Assembly: GCF_900168025.1 (NCBI RefSeq)
Contig: NZ_FUYN01000006.1
Location: forward strand, 144,816-208,815
Reading direction: 5' to 3'
Origin: Acetoanaerobium noterae
Lineage (GTDB): Bacteria; Bacillota; Clostridia; Peptostreptococcales; Filifactoraceae
Length of the DNA: 64,000 nt
Part shown: piece by piece, positions 35,023 to 44,649 of the stretch
Numbering within the stretch: position 1 is the stretch's first letter
How the letters are laid out: every line of letters begins with the position of its first letter
Position numbers and translations under genes: made by a program
The notes under the pieces: model-generated
The model's database searches: none
What the model saw: only the letters and a program-made list of their open reading frames with translations
Told to the model about the DNA's origin: nothing

Positions 35023-35634
35023 CTAAACCGCCAATCTATTTGGATTTTGCTTTAAGGCTTCTACTATATCATACATATTAGCTACTCTTCCAACAGCTAA
35101 ATTGTCCTTTATATTGTAAAAATCTAAGCAGGTTCCACAAGATAATATTTCTACGCCCTCTGCTTCCATTTTTTTAAGGTTTTCAATAGCTTCTTCATTT
35201 TCTGCTGTTAGCTTAACTCCTGTATTTATAAAAAGCATCTTTTTAGGATAAGGCTTTGTTTCACTAAGAGTATATATAAAGCCCTTCATAAGAATCTTTC
35301 CTAGCTCTTCATCTCCACTTCCAAGCAGATTTGAGCCTATAAGTACTACCTCATTTTGAGCTTCTATTTTAACCTTTTCTACTTCTTGCTCGTTTGATTG
35401 ATTAGTAGAGCCTTCTTTTGTTTTTATAAAAGTAATTTTGAATAGATTTTCTTCTTCCTTTAGCTCTACAGCCATCTCAAGTGACGCTGCTAGCTTCAGT
35501 AAGTTTTCTTTAGCTGTTTTATTGTCAACTGTAACCTCTAAAGCTCCCTTTTCTATACCTTCTAGCTCTTGCTTAGTTTTAATAACAGGCATAGGGCAAG
35601 CCATTTTTTCACAGTTTAATTTTTTAATCTCCAT
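35023..35634 (-). CDS. yedF: YedF-type selenium/sulfur metabolism protein
   Basis: A 203-residue two-domain protein. The N-terminal TusA/SirA-like domain (1-70) has CPMPVIKTK, the C-P-x-P motif with C13. The C-terminal DsrE-like domain (about 90-203) has VVLIGSNLLGSGDEELGKIL and the conserved CGTCLDFY pair (about 165-172). Proteins of this form mark selenium-using bacteria and are thought to handle reactive Se/S. Its neighbours are DUF3343 and, 3 kb away, a selenium-cluster-type desulfurase. Confidence 0.88.
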   Translation of the reverse strand: MEIKKLNCEKMACPMPVIKTKQELEGIEKGALEVTVDNKTAKENLLKLAASLEMAVELKEEENLFKITFIKTKEGSTNQSNEQEVEKVKIEAQNEVVLIGSNLLGSGDEELGKILMKGFIYTLSETKPYPKKMLFINTGVKLTAENEEAIENLKKMEAEGVEILSCGTCLDFYNIKDNLAVGRVANMYDIVEALKQNPNRLAV

Positions 35635-35739
35635 AATCTCGCTCTCCTTTTAATATACTTTAAATATAAAAAATGGTTAACATATCTCATTCATAAGCTG
35701 TTCATTTTAGCTTTAAGCTATGAAATTTCTAGTATGAGC

Positions 35740-36288
35740 TTAAAGCTTAGTAAATATATCAAAGATAAAATTATACGAGTAGAAATACTTTAAAAGCCTC
35801 GTATTTGTGAGTAGCTCATGAATCTCACTGCCCATCTGCTTTTGAATTATAGGGTCTATTAAGGCTACCAAAATCATAATATAAAGTATGGATTTAAATA
35901 ACCCAAAGGCTAGACCTAAATTTTTATCTATCCATTTTAGAGATTTTTTATTAAAAAAGCTATGAAGTGTATAAAAAACTATATTTATGAGTATAGATAC
36001 TACTATAAACAAGCTCACTGCCAAAACCTTAGGGTCCAAATCCAAAGCTTGATACCAAAATACAGAAATTATTTTAGTAATTAGCTCATGCATTATTAGC
36101 TGATATCTCTCGTAAAATACACTTGTGATTATTTCATCTGAGAAGTTAATGTAAATAAATCTAGTTAAAATTATACTCACAATAAATCTTATGCTTAAAA
36201 ACAGTGACTTAGAAAAGCCTGCACTATAGCCTCTTATTATGTGGTAGGTCATAAATACAAGTATTGCTATATCTATTTTACTTATCAT
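35740..36288 (-). CDS. CvpA-family membrane protein
   Basis: A 182-residue protein with four membrane helices. The start IDIAILVFMTYHIIRGYSAG and the loop DKNLGLAFGLFKSILYIMILV (parts) fit the CvpA/colicin-V-production family: D-x2-LG-x2-FG-x-K. The family is linked to membrane homeostasis and motility; its exact job is unknown. It is 2 bases behind the propeller gene in one operon. Confidence 0.78.
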   Translation of the reverse strand: MISKIDIAILVFMTYHIIRGYSAGFSKSLFLSIRFIVSIILTRFIYINFSDEIITSVFYERYQLIMHELITKIISVFWYQALDLDPKVLAVSLFIVVSILINIVFYTLHSFFNKKSLKWIDKNLGLAFGLFKSILYIMILVALIDPIIQKQMGSEIHELLTNTRLLKYFYSYNFIFDIFTKL

Positions 36289-36290
36289 TT

Positions 36291-37331
36291 TTATTCCACC
36301 TTTAAAAATCTAATGCTGTCCCTAAAAACAAGTGCTATTTTATTTTCAAGTGGAACTACGCTTATTATGTCTTTTGGCATTTCAATTTCTTTATCCTCAA
36401 GAATGACAGCATTTTTAGATGCAATTAGCATCTTATCCTTGTATTTTCCAAGATATATTATATCATCTTTATAGTTTTGTTCCTTTACTATGTTTCCACT
36501 ATAATCGATTTCCAAAATCCTGTTTTTCGAATCTAGAGTCCACATACTCAGCTCACCTATGTACATTTCAAAGAAATTTGCATCTGAATGTACCTTGTAT
36601 AGCTCTTTAAAATCTCTATTCATAACTTCTATATTATTTATATCCATAAGAATTATTTTATCCTTGAGAAAACCTATATCTATGAAGATGTTGTCTTTTA
36701 TATCCGTTGCCATGACTGCTTCAAGCTTTTGATTATAATAAAAGATACTATTTTTTAAATTGTCTTCGTCTCTAAGAAGACCACTGACCATAAAGCCTCC
36801 AGTTGTCTTATCTTCTGATACCTTATTTATTGTGGTTTTCGGATAAGTTATTTCTTTTACAAATTCACAGTTTTTGTTATAAATAAGAAGTCCATCAGCC
36901 TTTATATCAGTAGTAAACTTGAGAATAAATCTTCCATCAGAAAAAACATCTATGCCAGAGATTTGCTTGTCCACCTCAGCTTGGCCTACTATTTCGCCAT
37001 TTTTATCTATCTGGTATACCTTTCTTTGTACCTTATCTAAAAGATAGATAAAATCATCTGATGAGCTGATGCTAAAATTATCACTTCTGATAGTTGCTTC
37101 AAACTCTTGCTTTTTGTTTTCACTGTAACTAATTAAGCTTTTACCGTCATAAGTAATTAAGGAATTTCCAAACCTTCCTATGTACATACTTGGTCTATAC
37201 TCAATTTTTATTTCCTCAGATATATTTTTATCTGCTGGAAATAGATAAGGCTTTATATAATTTTTAATAGTGTAAGGGTTGATTATCAATAATATCAAAA
37301 CCACTATTATCGATATAATCGTCTTTTTCAA
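36291..37331 (-). CDS. Membrane-anchored predicted beta-propeller (DUF5711-like)
   Basis: A 346-residue protein with one N-terminal membrane helix (about 5-22) and repeating four-strand units (SISSSDDFIYLLDKVQRKVY, ISGIDVFSDGRFILKF, KILEIDYSGNIVKEQ), typical of a PQQ/NHL-like propeller exposed outside the membrane. It starts at TTG with GGAGG 8 bases before. I think it belongs to the DUF5711 group, usually next to CvpA-like genes as here, but I am not certain. Function unknown. Confidence 0.68.
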   Translation of the reverse strand: MKKTIISIIVVLILLIINPYTIKNYIKPYLFPADKNISEEIKIEYRPSMYIGRFGNSLITYDGKSLISYSENKKQEFEATIRSDNFSISSSDDFIYLLDKVQRKVYQIDKNGEIVGQAEVDKQISGIDVFSDGRFILKFTTDIKADGLLIYNKNCEFVKEITYPKTTINKVSEDKTTGGFMVSGLLRDEDNLKNSIFYYNQKLEAVMATDIKDNIFIDIGFLKDKIILMDINNIEVMNRDFKELYKVHSDANFFEMYIGELSMWTLDSKNRILEIDYSGNIVKEQNYKDDIIYLGKYKDKMLIASKNAVILEDKEIEMPKDIISVVPLENKIALVFRDSIRFLKVE

Positions 37332-37366
37332 TTTACTACCTCCGTAAAAAAAAGAAAACTAGAAAG

Positions 37367-38668
37367 CTAGTTTTCAATAAGTCCTATTTCTCTAAACAGG
37401 TCTATGCCTTTGGAATAAAAACCAATTTCTTGGTCCCTACAGCGTCCTTGATAAATTTTAGCTATATCAAAATAGGTATTGGCAAGCTCTTTTTTGTTGC
37501 CTGATTTTTTTAGCATCTCAGCACATTTATTTAAGCTTTCAGTTGCTTCATCTATATCCCCTGCTTGATAAAGCAAATTAGCATATTTTCTCATTACTAA
37601 AGGCTCCATTTTTCTATTTTGGTCCTTTGAAGAAAGGTAAAGGGCTTCTCTTATATACTCAAGCGCTCCTTCAAAATTTTCTTCCTTGCAAAGAAGCTCG
37701 CAGTATAGCATCAATATCTCGATATACTGAGTATCCTTAAACTGTCTTTTGAGGATATAAGCCTCCTCTATATGCTCTTTTGCAGAAGAATAGCTCTTGA
37801 GATTCAAGTATACCTTTGCTAGTAACATCTGAGATTTAGCTTTTTCAGATGTTTTATTTTCCTTTTCAAAGCATTTGATTGCCATATGAAAATATTTTTG
37901 AGCATTGTCGTATTGGAAATTCTGAAGATAGCTGTTTCCCATTATAAAAAAGCCATTTCCTCTATTGTGAAGGTCTCCTACTTTCTCAGCTATAGTATCA
38001 GCTTTATGAGCATACTCAATCGCTTCTTTGTTTTGGTTATTTTTCATATATGCATAAGATAGATTGATGTATATGCTTTTTTCTAAATCTATATCTCCTA
38101 TTTCCAGCTCTGGAATCATTGCTTCAGCTTGATGAAGCATGTTGGTTGCTGGCACATAAAAATCTTCTAAAATATAAAGCTTTCCAAGCTCGAGATAGCT
38201 TTTTATTATGCCCTTAGGGTCTTCATTTTTAATATATAAAACCAAAGCTTTTTCCATCATTGATGTAGCTTTTTTGTATTCCTTTTCAACTAAATAAACA
38301 AGTCCATAAATAAAGTTTGCTTTTGCACATTCATGAGAAATATCATAGGAAGTGCATAGATTCAAAATCTTAGAAAGCTCGCGTTTAGCCTCTTGATATT
38401 TTTCTGTTTTAAATAGTACCTCTGATTTAAGTATGATGCTAGATGCTATCTTTTTTGCTTGAGCTTCCTTGCTCTCAAGAAAATAATCGATAGGGGTTTC
38501 TAGTTTTTCTGAAAAATACTCTAAAAGGTCCTGACTAGGATAAGACTTATCTCTTTCTATATGGCTTATTTGCGCAGCTGTAATACGATTTCCCGCTAGC
38601 TCCTTCAAGGTAAGATTTTTCTCCTTGCGAAGCTTTTTTATCTTTTGTCCCAAGCTCAATATTTCCAT
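37367..38668 (-). CDS. XRE-family HTH regulator with TPR repeats
   Basis: A 433-residue protein. An XRE HTH (about 1-60: LGQKIKKLRKEKNLTLKELA, AAQISHIERDKSYPS) is followed by about nine TPR repeats (about 75-430), e.g. KGIIKSYLELGKLYILEDF. This plan fits the RNPP-like/quorum or starvation regulators, whose TPR binds a peptide. Alternative TTG 38698 lies upstream, but GGGGG 7 bases before ATG 38668 is better. There is no adjacent small secreted-peptide gene. Confidence 0.85.
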   Translation of the reverse strand: MEILSLGQKIKKLRKEKNLTLKELAGNRITAAQISHIERDKSYPSQDLLEYFSEKLETPIDYFLESKEAQAKKIASSIILKSEVLFKTEKYQEAKRELSKILNLCTSYDISHECAKANFIYGLVYLVEKEYKKATSMMEKALVLYIKNEDPKGIIKSYLELGKLYILEDFYVPATNMLHQAEAMIPELEIGDIDLEKSIYINLSYAYMKNNQNKEAIEYAHKADTIAEKVGDLHNRGNGFFIMGNSYLQNFQYDNAQKYFHMAIKCFEKENKTSEKAKSQMLLAKVYLNLKSYSSAKEHIEEAYILKRQFKDTQYIEILMLYCELLCKEENFEGALEYIREALYLSSKDQNRKMEPLVMRKYANLLYQAGDIDEATESLNKCAEMLKKSGNKKELANTYFDIAKIYQGRCRDQEIGFYSKGIDLFREIGLIEN

Positions 38669-38779
38669 AAATATCCCCCATTGCTTTTTTAAAGACAATT
38701 AATCCCTTTTCTAGTCTATAATAATATATAATTTATGATTAGAGAAGTTTTTTGTATATTTATTTACAAATTTTATTCT

Positions 38780-39922
38780 TTATAAAATATTTATAATCTG
38801 ACCGATGATTTTTATAAATTCATCTACCTCAGAAATCGTATTAAAATATGAAAAGCTAACTCTTACTACTCCCTGAGCTGTGGTTCCTAGAGTTTCATGA
38901 GCCAAAGCCGCACAGTGAAGCCCACTTCTTACCTCTATATCAAACTCACTGTCTAAAATATATGAGATATCTGTAGATTGAGTGTCGTCTATATTAAATG
39001 AAACTACTGCACATCTTTTAGTAGGATCCTCTGGTCCGTATATTTTTACATTTTTATACTGCTTTAGTCCCTGTATCAAATGACCTGTAAGCTCTTGTTC
39101 ATGCTTTCTAATTTTTTCCATTCCTACTTCTTGGATAAATCTTACGCCCTCTAATAGTCCTGCAATACCTACTGCGTTTGCAGTTCCTGATTCAAGGTGG
39201 TCAGGCATAAGATTCGGATGAATAAGGCTTTCTGAGTTACTCCCTGTTCCTCCCTCCATAAGAGGTGTAAGCGATATATCCTCTCTTACATAAATAAACC
39301 CTGTACCCATAGGTCCATATAGACCCTTATGTCCTGGAGCGCACAGCATAGCGATATTCATTTGCTGTACATCTATGTCAAATACTCCCGCACTTTGAGC
39401 ACAATCCACTAAAAGAGGTACCTTATGAGCTCTGCATATGTCTCCGATTCTTTTAAGATCATTTACAGTACCCGTTACATTAGAAGCATGAGTTATTGCT
39501 ACCAATCCAGTTTTTTCATTAAATGCCTTTTCAAATTCATCTAAATCTAAAAATCCATTTTCATCACATTTTACAAAGGTATGAGTTACTCCTTTAGCTT
39601 CAAGAGCTACGATAGGTCTAGACACGGAATTATGCTCCATAGCTGTAGATATTATGTGCATGCCTTTTTTTGCATAGCCTTTGATGCCTATGTTTATTGA
39701 TTCTGTAGCATTTTTTGTAAATACTATGTTCATAGGGTTGTCGATGTTCATAAGCTGAGCAATTTCATGTCTTGCCTCAAAAATAGTTCTTCCAGCATCT
39801 AAAGCCATCTTATGTCCAGATCTTCCTGGATTTGCAGCTTTAGTTTTCATAAATTCGACCATTTTATTTATTACTGAGTCCGGTTTTGGAAATGTAGTAG
39901 CTCCATTATCAAAATAAATCAT
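38780..39922 (-). CDS. Class V aminotransferase, cysteine-desulfurase family (EF2568-like)
   Basis: A 380-residue PLP enzyme. The PLP lysine is in CAPGHKGLYGPMGTGF, the substrate pocket in MEHNSVSRP, and the catalytic cysteine in RSGLHCAALAHETLGT. This variant resembles the selenium-cluster desulfurase group (TIGR01977, EF2568-type) that occurs with YedF and SelD. It would supply sulfur or selenium. Gap to parB is 13 bases, so they are co-transcribed. Confidence 0.88.
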   Translation of the reverse strand: MIYFDNGATTFPKPDSVINKMVEFMKTKAANPGRSGHKMALDAGRTIFEARHEIAQLMNIDNPMNIVFTKNATESINIGIKGYAKKGMHIISTAMEHNSVSRPIVALEAKGVTHTFVKCDENGFLDLDEFEKAFNEKTGLVAITHASNVTGTVNDLKRIGDICRAHKVPLLVDCAQSAGVFDIDVQQMNIAMLCAPGHKGLYGPMGTGFIYVREDISLTPLMEGGTGSNSESLIHPNLMPDHLESGTANAVGIAGLLEGVRFIQEVGMEKIRKHEQELTGHLIQGLKQYKNVKIYGPEDPTKRCAVVSFNIDDTQSTDISYILDSEFDIEVRSGLHCAALAHETLGTTAQGVVRVSFSYFNTISEVDEFIKIIGQIINIL

Positions 39923-39935
39923 ATAAGATTCTCCT

Positions 39936-40703
39936 TTATTCTAGTGAAAATAGTTTTTCCACCAATTCGTTTAGCTGGTCTTTGTTATAATACTCTATCG
40001 TTAGGGTTCCCTTTGCCTGAGTTCCTTTTAAACTGACCTTTGTTTGTAGTATATCTGTCAACCTATCCATAGCTTCTTTTATATGGACATCCTCAGAGCT
40101 TTTTTTGTAAGGCTTTGACTTTCTTACCTGCTCTTCTGTCTGCCTTACCGAAAGCCCTTCATTTATAATCTTTTGAGTTAGAGCTTGCCTTTTTTTCTCA
40201 TCAGCTATTCCAAGCAAAGTTTTTGCATGCCCTTCGCTTATAGCCCTAGTTTCTAGCTGACTAGCTGTAAACTCATCGAGGTTCAAAAGCCTAAGTCTAT
40301 TTGCTATGTAGGATCTGCTCTTTGCAAGTATGCTAGCCATATCAGATTGACTAAGCTTAGATTCTTTCATAAAGGCGTGTATAGCTTTGGCCTCTTCTAT
40401 AGGGTTTAAATTCTCTCTTTGCAGGTTTTCAATGAGAGCAATTTCTCTTGTGTTCGATTTGTCTTTAACTATACAAGGAAGATTATGAAGGTTTGCAAGC
40501 TTTGCAGCTTGATATCTTCTTTCTCCTGCTATAATCGCATATCCATCTTCAGCTTTGCTTACTATTATAGGCTGAAGTATTCCATATTTTTTTATAGAAG
40601 TAGCAAGCTCATCAAGAGTATTTTTATCAAAGCTTTTTCTAGGCTGGTCTTTTCTAGGATATATTTCCTTTATAGGTATATTTTCTAGTTTTATAGCTAT
40701 CAC
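39936..40703 (-). CDS. parB: ParB/Spo0J/Noc-family DNA-binding protein, shortened N-terminus
   Basis: A 255-residue origin-locus ParB: the GERRYQAAK box (CTP-binding), ENLQRENLNPIEEA, an HTH (SQSDMASILAKSRSYIANRL) and a C-terminal dimer region. The protein starts directly at the first ParB strand (KLENIPIKEIYPRKDQPRKS), without the LG.GL segment by which Spo0J activates ParA or the Noc membrane helix. GTG 40703 overlaps the only SD-like GAGGTG; stop TAA is 7 codons upstream and no ATG fits. It lies beside rsmG/mnmG as usual, but no parA is adjacent. Confidence 0.88.
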   Translation of the reverse strand: MIAIKLENIPIKEIYPRKDQPRKSFDKNTLDELATSIKKYGILQPIIVSKAEDGYAIIAGERRYQAAKLANLHNLPCIVKDKSNTREIALIENLQRENLNPIEEAKAIHAFMKESKLSQSDMASILAKSRSYIANRLRLLNLDEFTASQLETRAISEGHAKTLLGIADEKKRQALTQKIINEGLSVRQTEEQVRKSKPYKKSSEDVHIKEAMDRLTDILQTKVSLKGTQAKGTLTIEYYNKDQLNELVEKLFSLE

Positions 40704-40751
40704 CTCAATTATAGGCTTGGATTAAATGAAATATAATTTAGTAAAGCTCTT

Positions 40752-41474
40752 TTATATCAAAGGCTCCTTTGAAGGCTTGCCTGCTTTTCTAGGGTAATTT
40801 TTAGGAGTGTTTGATATCTTTTTGATAACCAATATATTGTGGTTTAAGTCAGTATATGGAATATCTATCTCCTTGATATACTCAAGGCTACAGCCTAAAA
40901 CAGCTAGAGCTTTTTTTGCCTGCTCTACTTCTGATTTTGCAGCTGGACCCTTCTGGCAAATAAAATATCCTCCCTTTTTCAAAAAAGGACTGCAGTATTC
41001 TAATAGTACTGGTAAAGAAGCTACTGCTCTTGATAGTACTATGTCATATTGCTCTCTATATTTAGGATTAGAGCCTGCATCCTCAGCTCTGCTATGAAGA
41101 TACTCAGCATTATCAAGACCTACTCTAGCTCCTACTTCTTTTAAAAAGTTAATTCTTTTGTTTAAAGAATCAAGCATAGTCATCTTTATATCAGGTCTCA
41201 TTATTTTTATAGGTATGGAAGGAAAGCCAGCTCCGGTTCCTACATCAATAGCCTTTAATCCTTCAGTCTTTAGCTCGTCTACTAAAAGGCAAGACAAAGA
41301 GTCTAGAAAATGCTTAGTATAGATTTCCTCTGGATCTTCTATTGCTGTAAGATTCATTACTTTGTTATATTCCAAAAGTGTGTCCATATATATTTTAAAA
41401 TTATTTTGCTGATTTTCAGTTATATCAATGTTCCAAGAGCTTAGCCCCTGGGATAGTATTTTATCAAGCTCCAT
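40752..41474 (-). CDS. rsmG: 16S rRNA (guanine527-N7)-methyltransferase RsmG
   Basis: A 240-residue enzyme: KHFLDSLSCL, the SAM motif IDVGTGAGFPSIPIKI, and the SRAVASLPVLLEYCSPFL region. It methylates G527 of 16S rRNA. An ATG at 41492 lies within mnmG, but GAGGAG 8 bases before ATG 41474 sets the start. It follows the mnmG stop by 7 bases. Confidence 0.96.
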   Translation of the reverse strand: MELDKILSQGLSSWNIDITENQQNNFKIYMDTLLEYNKVMNLTAIEDPEEIYTKHFLDSLSCLLVDELKTEGLKAIDVGTGAGFPSIPIKIMRPDIKMTMLDSLNKRINFLKEVGARVGLDNAEYLHSRAEDAGSNPKYREQYDIVLSRAVASLPVLLEYCSPFLKKGGYFICQKGPAAKSEVEQAKKALAVLGCSLEYIKEIDIPYTDLNHNILVIKKISNTPKNYPRKAGKPSKEPLI

Positions 41475-41481
41475 ATTATTA

Positions 41482-43377
41482 CTACTCCTCATCCTTTTCT
41501 TTACTTTTTGCCTTTTGAGTCTGCATATATATCAAAAGAACTGAGATATCAGCTGGAGAAACCCCTGATATACGAGATGCCTGTCCTATATTAAACGGTT
41601 TGATTTCATTGAGCTTTTGTCTAGCTTCTATCCTAAGCCCACTTATAGTTTCATAGTCGAGAGTTTCAGGAAGCTTCTTTTTCTCAAGCTTTTTGAAGCT
41701 TTCTACTTGGTCTAGCTGCTTCTTTATATAACCTTCGTATTTTACTGTGATTTCACACTGCTCTATTACTTGAGATGACAGCTCTTTATTGCCTTTCTCT
41801 AGCTTATCAAGTACAGTGTAATTTACCTCTGTTCTTTTCAAAAATTCATATAGTGGCATAGTTCTGCTAAGTGGAGAGGCTCCCATTTCCTCAAGCAGAG
41901 GATTTGCTTCATCAGGCTTAACTTTTTCTGTTTTTAGTCTTTTTAGCTCAGCTTCTATTTGAGTTTTCTTAGTAATGAACTTTTCATAGCGTTCATCTGT
42001 AACAAGCCCAATTTCTCTTCCTTTTTCTGTAAGTCTAAGGTCTGCATTGTCCTGTCTTAATAATAGCCTGTACTCAGCTCTTGAAGTCATTATTCTATAT
42101 GGCTCATTAGTTCCTTTAGTAACTAAATCATCAATCAAAACACCTATATAGCTCTCTGATCTATCTAAAATAAAAGGCTCTTCACCTTTAATATGTCTTA
42201 CTGCATTTATTCCAGCTATAAGGCCCTGAGAAGCTGCTTCCTCATAGCCTGAGGTTCCATTGAACTGGCCTGCACTAAATAAACCAGAAACATCTTTAAT
42301 TTCGAGGCTAGGCTTTAAGTGAAGAGGATCTATGCAGTCGTATTCTATAGCATAGGCTGGTCGCATTAATTTTGCATTTTCAAGACCTTTAACTGTGTGG
42401 TACATCTCAAGCTGAACCTCATATGCAAGAGAAGAGGAAAAGCCCTGAATATAGTACTCTTTGGTATTAAGTCCCTCTGGCTCTACAAAGAACTGATGAG
42501 TTTCCTTATCCTTAAATCTAACCACCTTATCCTCTATAGATGGGCAGTAGCGTGGTCCCTTGCTGTCCATATCTCCTCTATAAAGAGCTGAACGGCCAAG
42601 GTTGTTTAATATGATTTCATGAGTCTTTGGAGTGGTTCTAGTAAGATAGCATACCACTTGGTTTTCTCCTATATAGTCATTCATAAATGAAAATGGAACT
42701 ATTTTTTCATCTCCATGCTGAACTTCCATTTTAGAAAAATCTATAGAATCAGCATGAACTCTTGCAGGAGTTCCAGTTTTAAAGCGTCTAAGTGGAAGCC
42801 CTAGCTTTTCAAGAGATTCGGTTAATCCATCTGCTGAGTTAAGTCCAATAGGACCAGAAGAATAATTTACCTCTCCTATGTAAACCTTCGATTTTAAATA
42901 TACCCCTGTAGCTAGTATCACTGCTTTAGCTTCATACATAGCTCTTAGCTTAGTAAGCACTCCTGTGACCTTTTTATCTTCATCGTGAAGTATTTCTATT
43001 ACTTCATCCATAACTATATCTAAATTAGGTGTGTTCTCAAGAGTTTTTTTCATCTCCATGTGATACATATTTTTGTCATTTTGAGCTCTAAGCGAATGAA
43101 CAGCTGGTCCTTTTGCTGTGTTTAGCATTCTGCTTTGAATAAAGGTTTTATCAGTATTTAATCCCATTTCTCCGCCTAGGGCATCTATTTCTCTAACTAA
43201 ATGACCTTTACCTGTGCCTCCTATAGATGGATTGCATGGTAAAAAAGCTATAGCATCTAAAGATAAGGTCACTACAAGCGTCTTCATTCCTAATCTTGCG
43301 CTAGCTAGTGCAGCCTCACAGCCTGCATGTCCAGCTCCTACAACTACTACATCATATGTTCCTGCTTTAAAATTCAT
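41482..43377 (-). CDS. mnmG: tRNA uridine-5-carboxymethylaminomethyl modification enzyme MnmG (GidA)
   Basis: A 631-residue FAD enzyme of normal length. N-terminal [20 protein letters not shown] is the FAD motif; [15 protein letters not shown] and [20 protein letters not shown] are signatures. With MnmE it modifies wobble U34 of several tRNAs. It is first in mnmG-rsmG-parB. MnmE is separated from it here by the GntR/ABC operon. Confidence 0.97.
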   Translation of the reverse strand: MNFKAGTYDVVVVGAGHAGCEAALASARLGMKTLVVTLSLDAIAFLPCNPSIGGTGKGHLVREIDALGGEMGLNTDKTFIQSRMLNTAKGPAVHSLRAQNDKNMYHMEMKKTLENTPNLDIVMDEVIEILHDEDKKVTGVLTKLRAMYEAKAVILATGVYLKSKVYIGEVNYSSGPIGLNSADGLTESLEKLGLPLRRFKTGTPARVHADSIDFSKMEVQHGDEKIVPFSFMNDYIGENQVVCYLTRTTPKTHEIILNNLGRSALYRGDMDSKGPRYCPSIEDKVVRFKDKETHQFFVEPEGLNTKEYYIQGFSSSLAYEVQLEMYHTVKGLENAKLMRPAYAIEYDCIDPLHLKPSLEIKDVSGLFSAGQFNGTSGYEEAASQGLIAGINAVRHIKGEEPFILDRSESYIGVLIDDLVTKGTNEPYRIMTSRAEYRLLLRQDNADLRLTEKGREIGLVTDERYEKFITKKTQIEAELKRLKTEKVKPDEANPLLEEMGASPLSRTMPLYEFLKRTEVNYTVLDKLEKGNKELSSQVIEQCEITVKYEGYIKKQLDQVESFKKLEKKKLPETLDYETISGLRIEARQKLNEIKPFNIGQASRISGVSPADISVLLIYMQTQKAKSKEKDEE

Positions 43378-43502
43378 ACCTTAATGTTTCCTCCTAAATT
43401 TCTAACTCTATAAGTAAACTATATATCATCTATTAAGCTAGTTAATTTCTATTCTTTTCAGCAATTTATTATAACATATTTTAGAAAAATATAATTTAAC
43501 AC

Positions 43503-43558
43503 TTGCTTTTTTTTTAAAACGTTGTATACTTGTATTAAGTAAGTAATACAGTAATACA
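43503..43558 (+). promoter_or_regulatory. Promoter and probable operator of the GntR-ABC operon
   Basis: TTGCTT (43503-43508), a 16-base spacer and TATACT (43525-43530). Immediately after lies GTATTA-N6-TAATAC (43532-43549) with an extra half-site TAATAC (43552-43557). Position across the start suggests self-repression by the GntR protein. Confidence 0.5.
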
Positions 43559-43574
43559 CAAGGAGGTCTATACC

Positions 43575-43955
43575 GTGCCATGGGAATTTGATAATAGTAA
43601 GCCCATTTACACTCAAATAGAAGAGGAAATAAAGAAAAAAATAATATCAGGTGCATTAAAAGGGGGAGACAAAATGCAATCTGTAAGAGATTTGGCTCAA
43701 GAAGCTGGAGTAAATCCAAATACTATGCAAAAAGCCTTGATGGAAATAGAAAAACAAGGTCTTATTATCACAGAAAGAACAAGTGGACGATTCGTAACAT
43801 CTGACAGTGAAAAAATTCAAAGACTAAAAGACTCATTTTTCGAGTTAAAAATAAAAAGTCTAATCAGTGAATTTGTAGAGCTAGGATGTTCAAAACAGGA
43901 TTTGTATACACTTATAGAAAAACATTTTGATGGGGTGAAAAAAGATGACAAATAA
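43575..43955 (+). CDS. GntR-family (YtrA-type) regulator
   Basis: A 126-residue regulator. GTG start with AGGAGG 8 bases upstream. The winged helix (about 1-75) has IYTQIEEEIKKKIISG, MQSVRDLAQEAGVNPNTMQK and GLIITERTSGRFV, with only a short helical tail, the YtrA class that controls an adjacent ABC transporter. It overlaps the ABC gene by 11 bases. Confidence 0.92.
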   Translation: MPWEFDNSKPIYTQIEEEIKKKIISGALKGGDKMQSVRDLAQEAGVNPNTMQKALMEIEKQGLIITERTSGRFVTSDSEKIQRLKDSFFELKIKSLISEFVELGCSKQDLYTLIEKHFDGVKKDDK

Positions 43956-44649
43956 TTATTTGCTTGAGTTTAGCAATATAACAAAAAAATACGGCTCAAA
44001 GGTCGCACTGGATAATGTAAGCTTCAATCTCGAGCCTGGAAAAATAATTGGACTTCTAGGTCCAAATGGAAGTGGAAAATCTACTATATTAAAGCTAGTA
44101 AACGGACTACTTCAGCCCACAGAGGGTGAAATAAAAATAATGGGAAATCCTCCGGGGATAATGTCAAAATCAATAATTTCATATCTTCCAGAAAGAACTT
44201 ATCTAAATGAATGGATGAAAATATCTGACTTGATAAACTTTTTTGCAGATTTTTATATAGATTTTGATATAAATAAAGCAAACGAGATGGTTATAGCTCT
44301 AAAGCTAGACCCAAATCACAAACTAAAAACCCTTTCTAAAGGCAACAAGGAAAAAGTTCAGCTTATTCTTGTAATGTCTAGAAAGGCGAAGCTATATCTT
44401 CTAGATGAACCAATAGGAGGAGTAGATCCAGCAACTAGAGATTTTATATTAGACACTATAATTTCTAACTATCTGTCAGATGCTACACTTATGATATCTA
44501 CTCATTTGATAAGCGACATAGAGAGGATATTTGACGAAGTAATCCTGATAAATCAAGGAACTATCTACAAGCATGACAGCGTAGATAATATACGTCAGCA
44601 GACAGGAAAGTCTGTAGATCAGTTATTTAGGGAGGTATTTAAATGTTAA
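43945..44649 (+). CDS. ABC transporter ATPase (YtrB-like)
   Basis: A 234-residue ATPase: Walker A GPNGSGKST, a modified signature LSKGNKEKVQL in place of LSGGQ, Walker B LYLLDEPIGGVDP and switch H in MISTHLI. It fuels the following permease. The LSKG signature is usual for YtrB-like and other GntR-linked exporters. Translationally coupled on both sides. Confidence 0.93.
   Translation: MTNNYLLEFSNITKKYGSKVALDNVSFNLEPGKIIGLLGPNGSGKSTILKLVNGLLQPTEGEIKIMGNPPGIMSKSIISYLPERTYLNEWMKISDLINFFADFYIDFDINKANEMVIALKLDPNHKLKTLSKGNKEKVQLILVMSRKAKLYLLDEPIGGVDPATRDFILDTIISNYLSDATLMISTHLISDIERIFDEVILINQGTIYKHDSVDNIRQQTGKSVDQLFREVFKC

Noticed and set aside
43438..43719. Open frame on the minus strand over the mnmG-gntR gap
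   Set aside because: It is antisense to the GntR gene, has no ribosome binding site and no family features.
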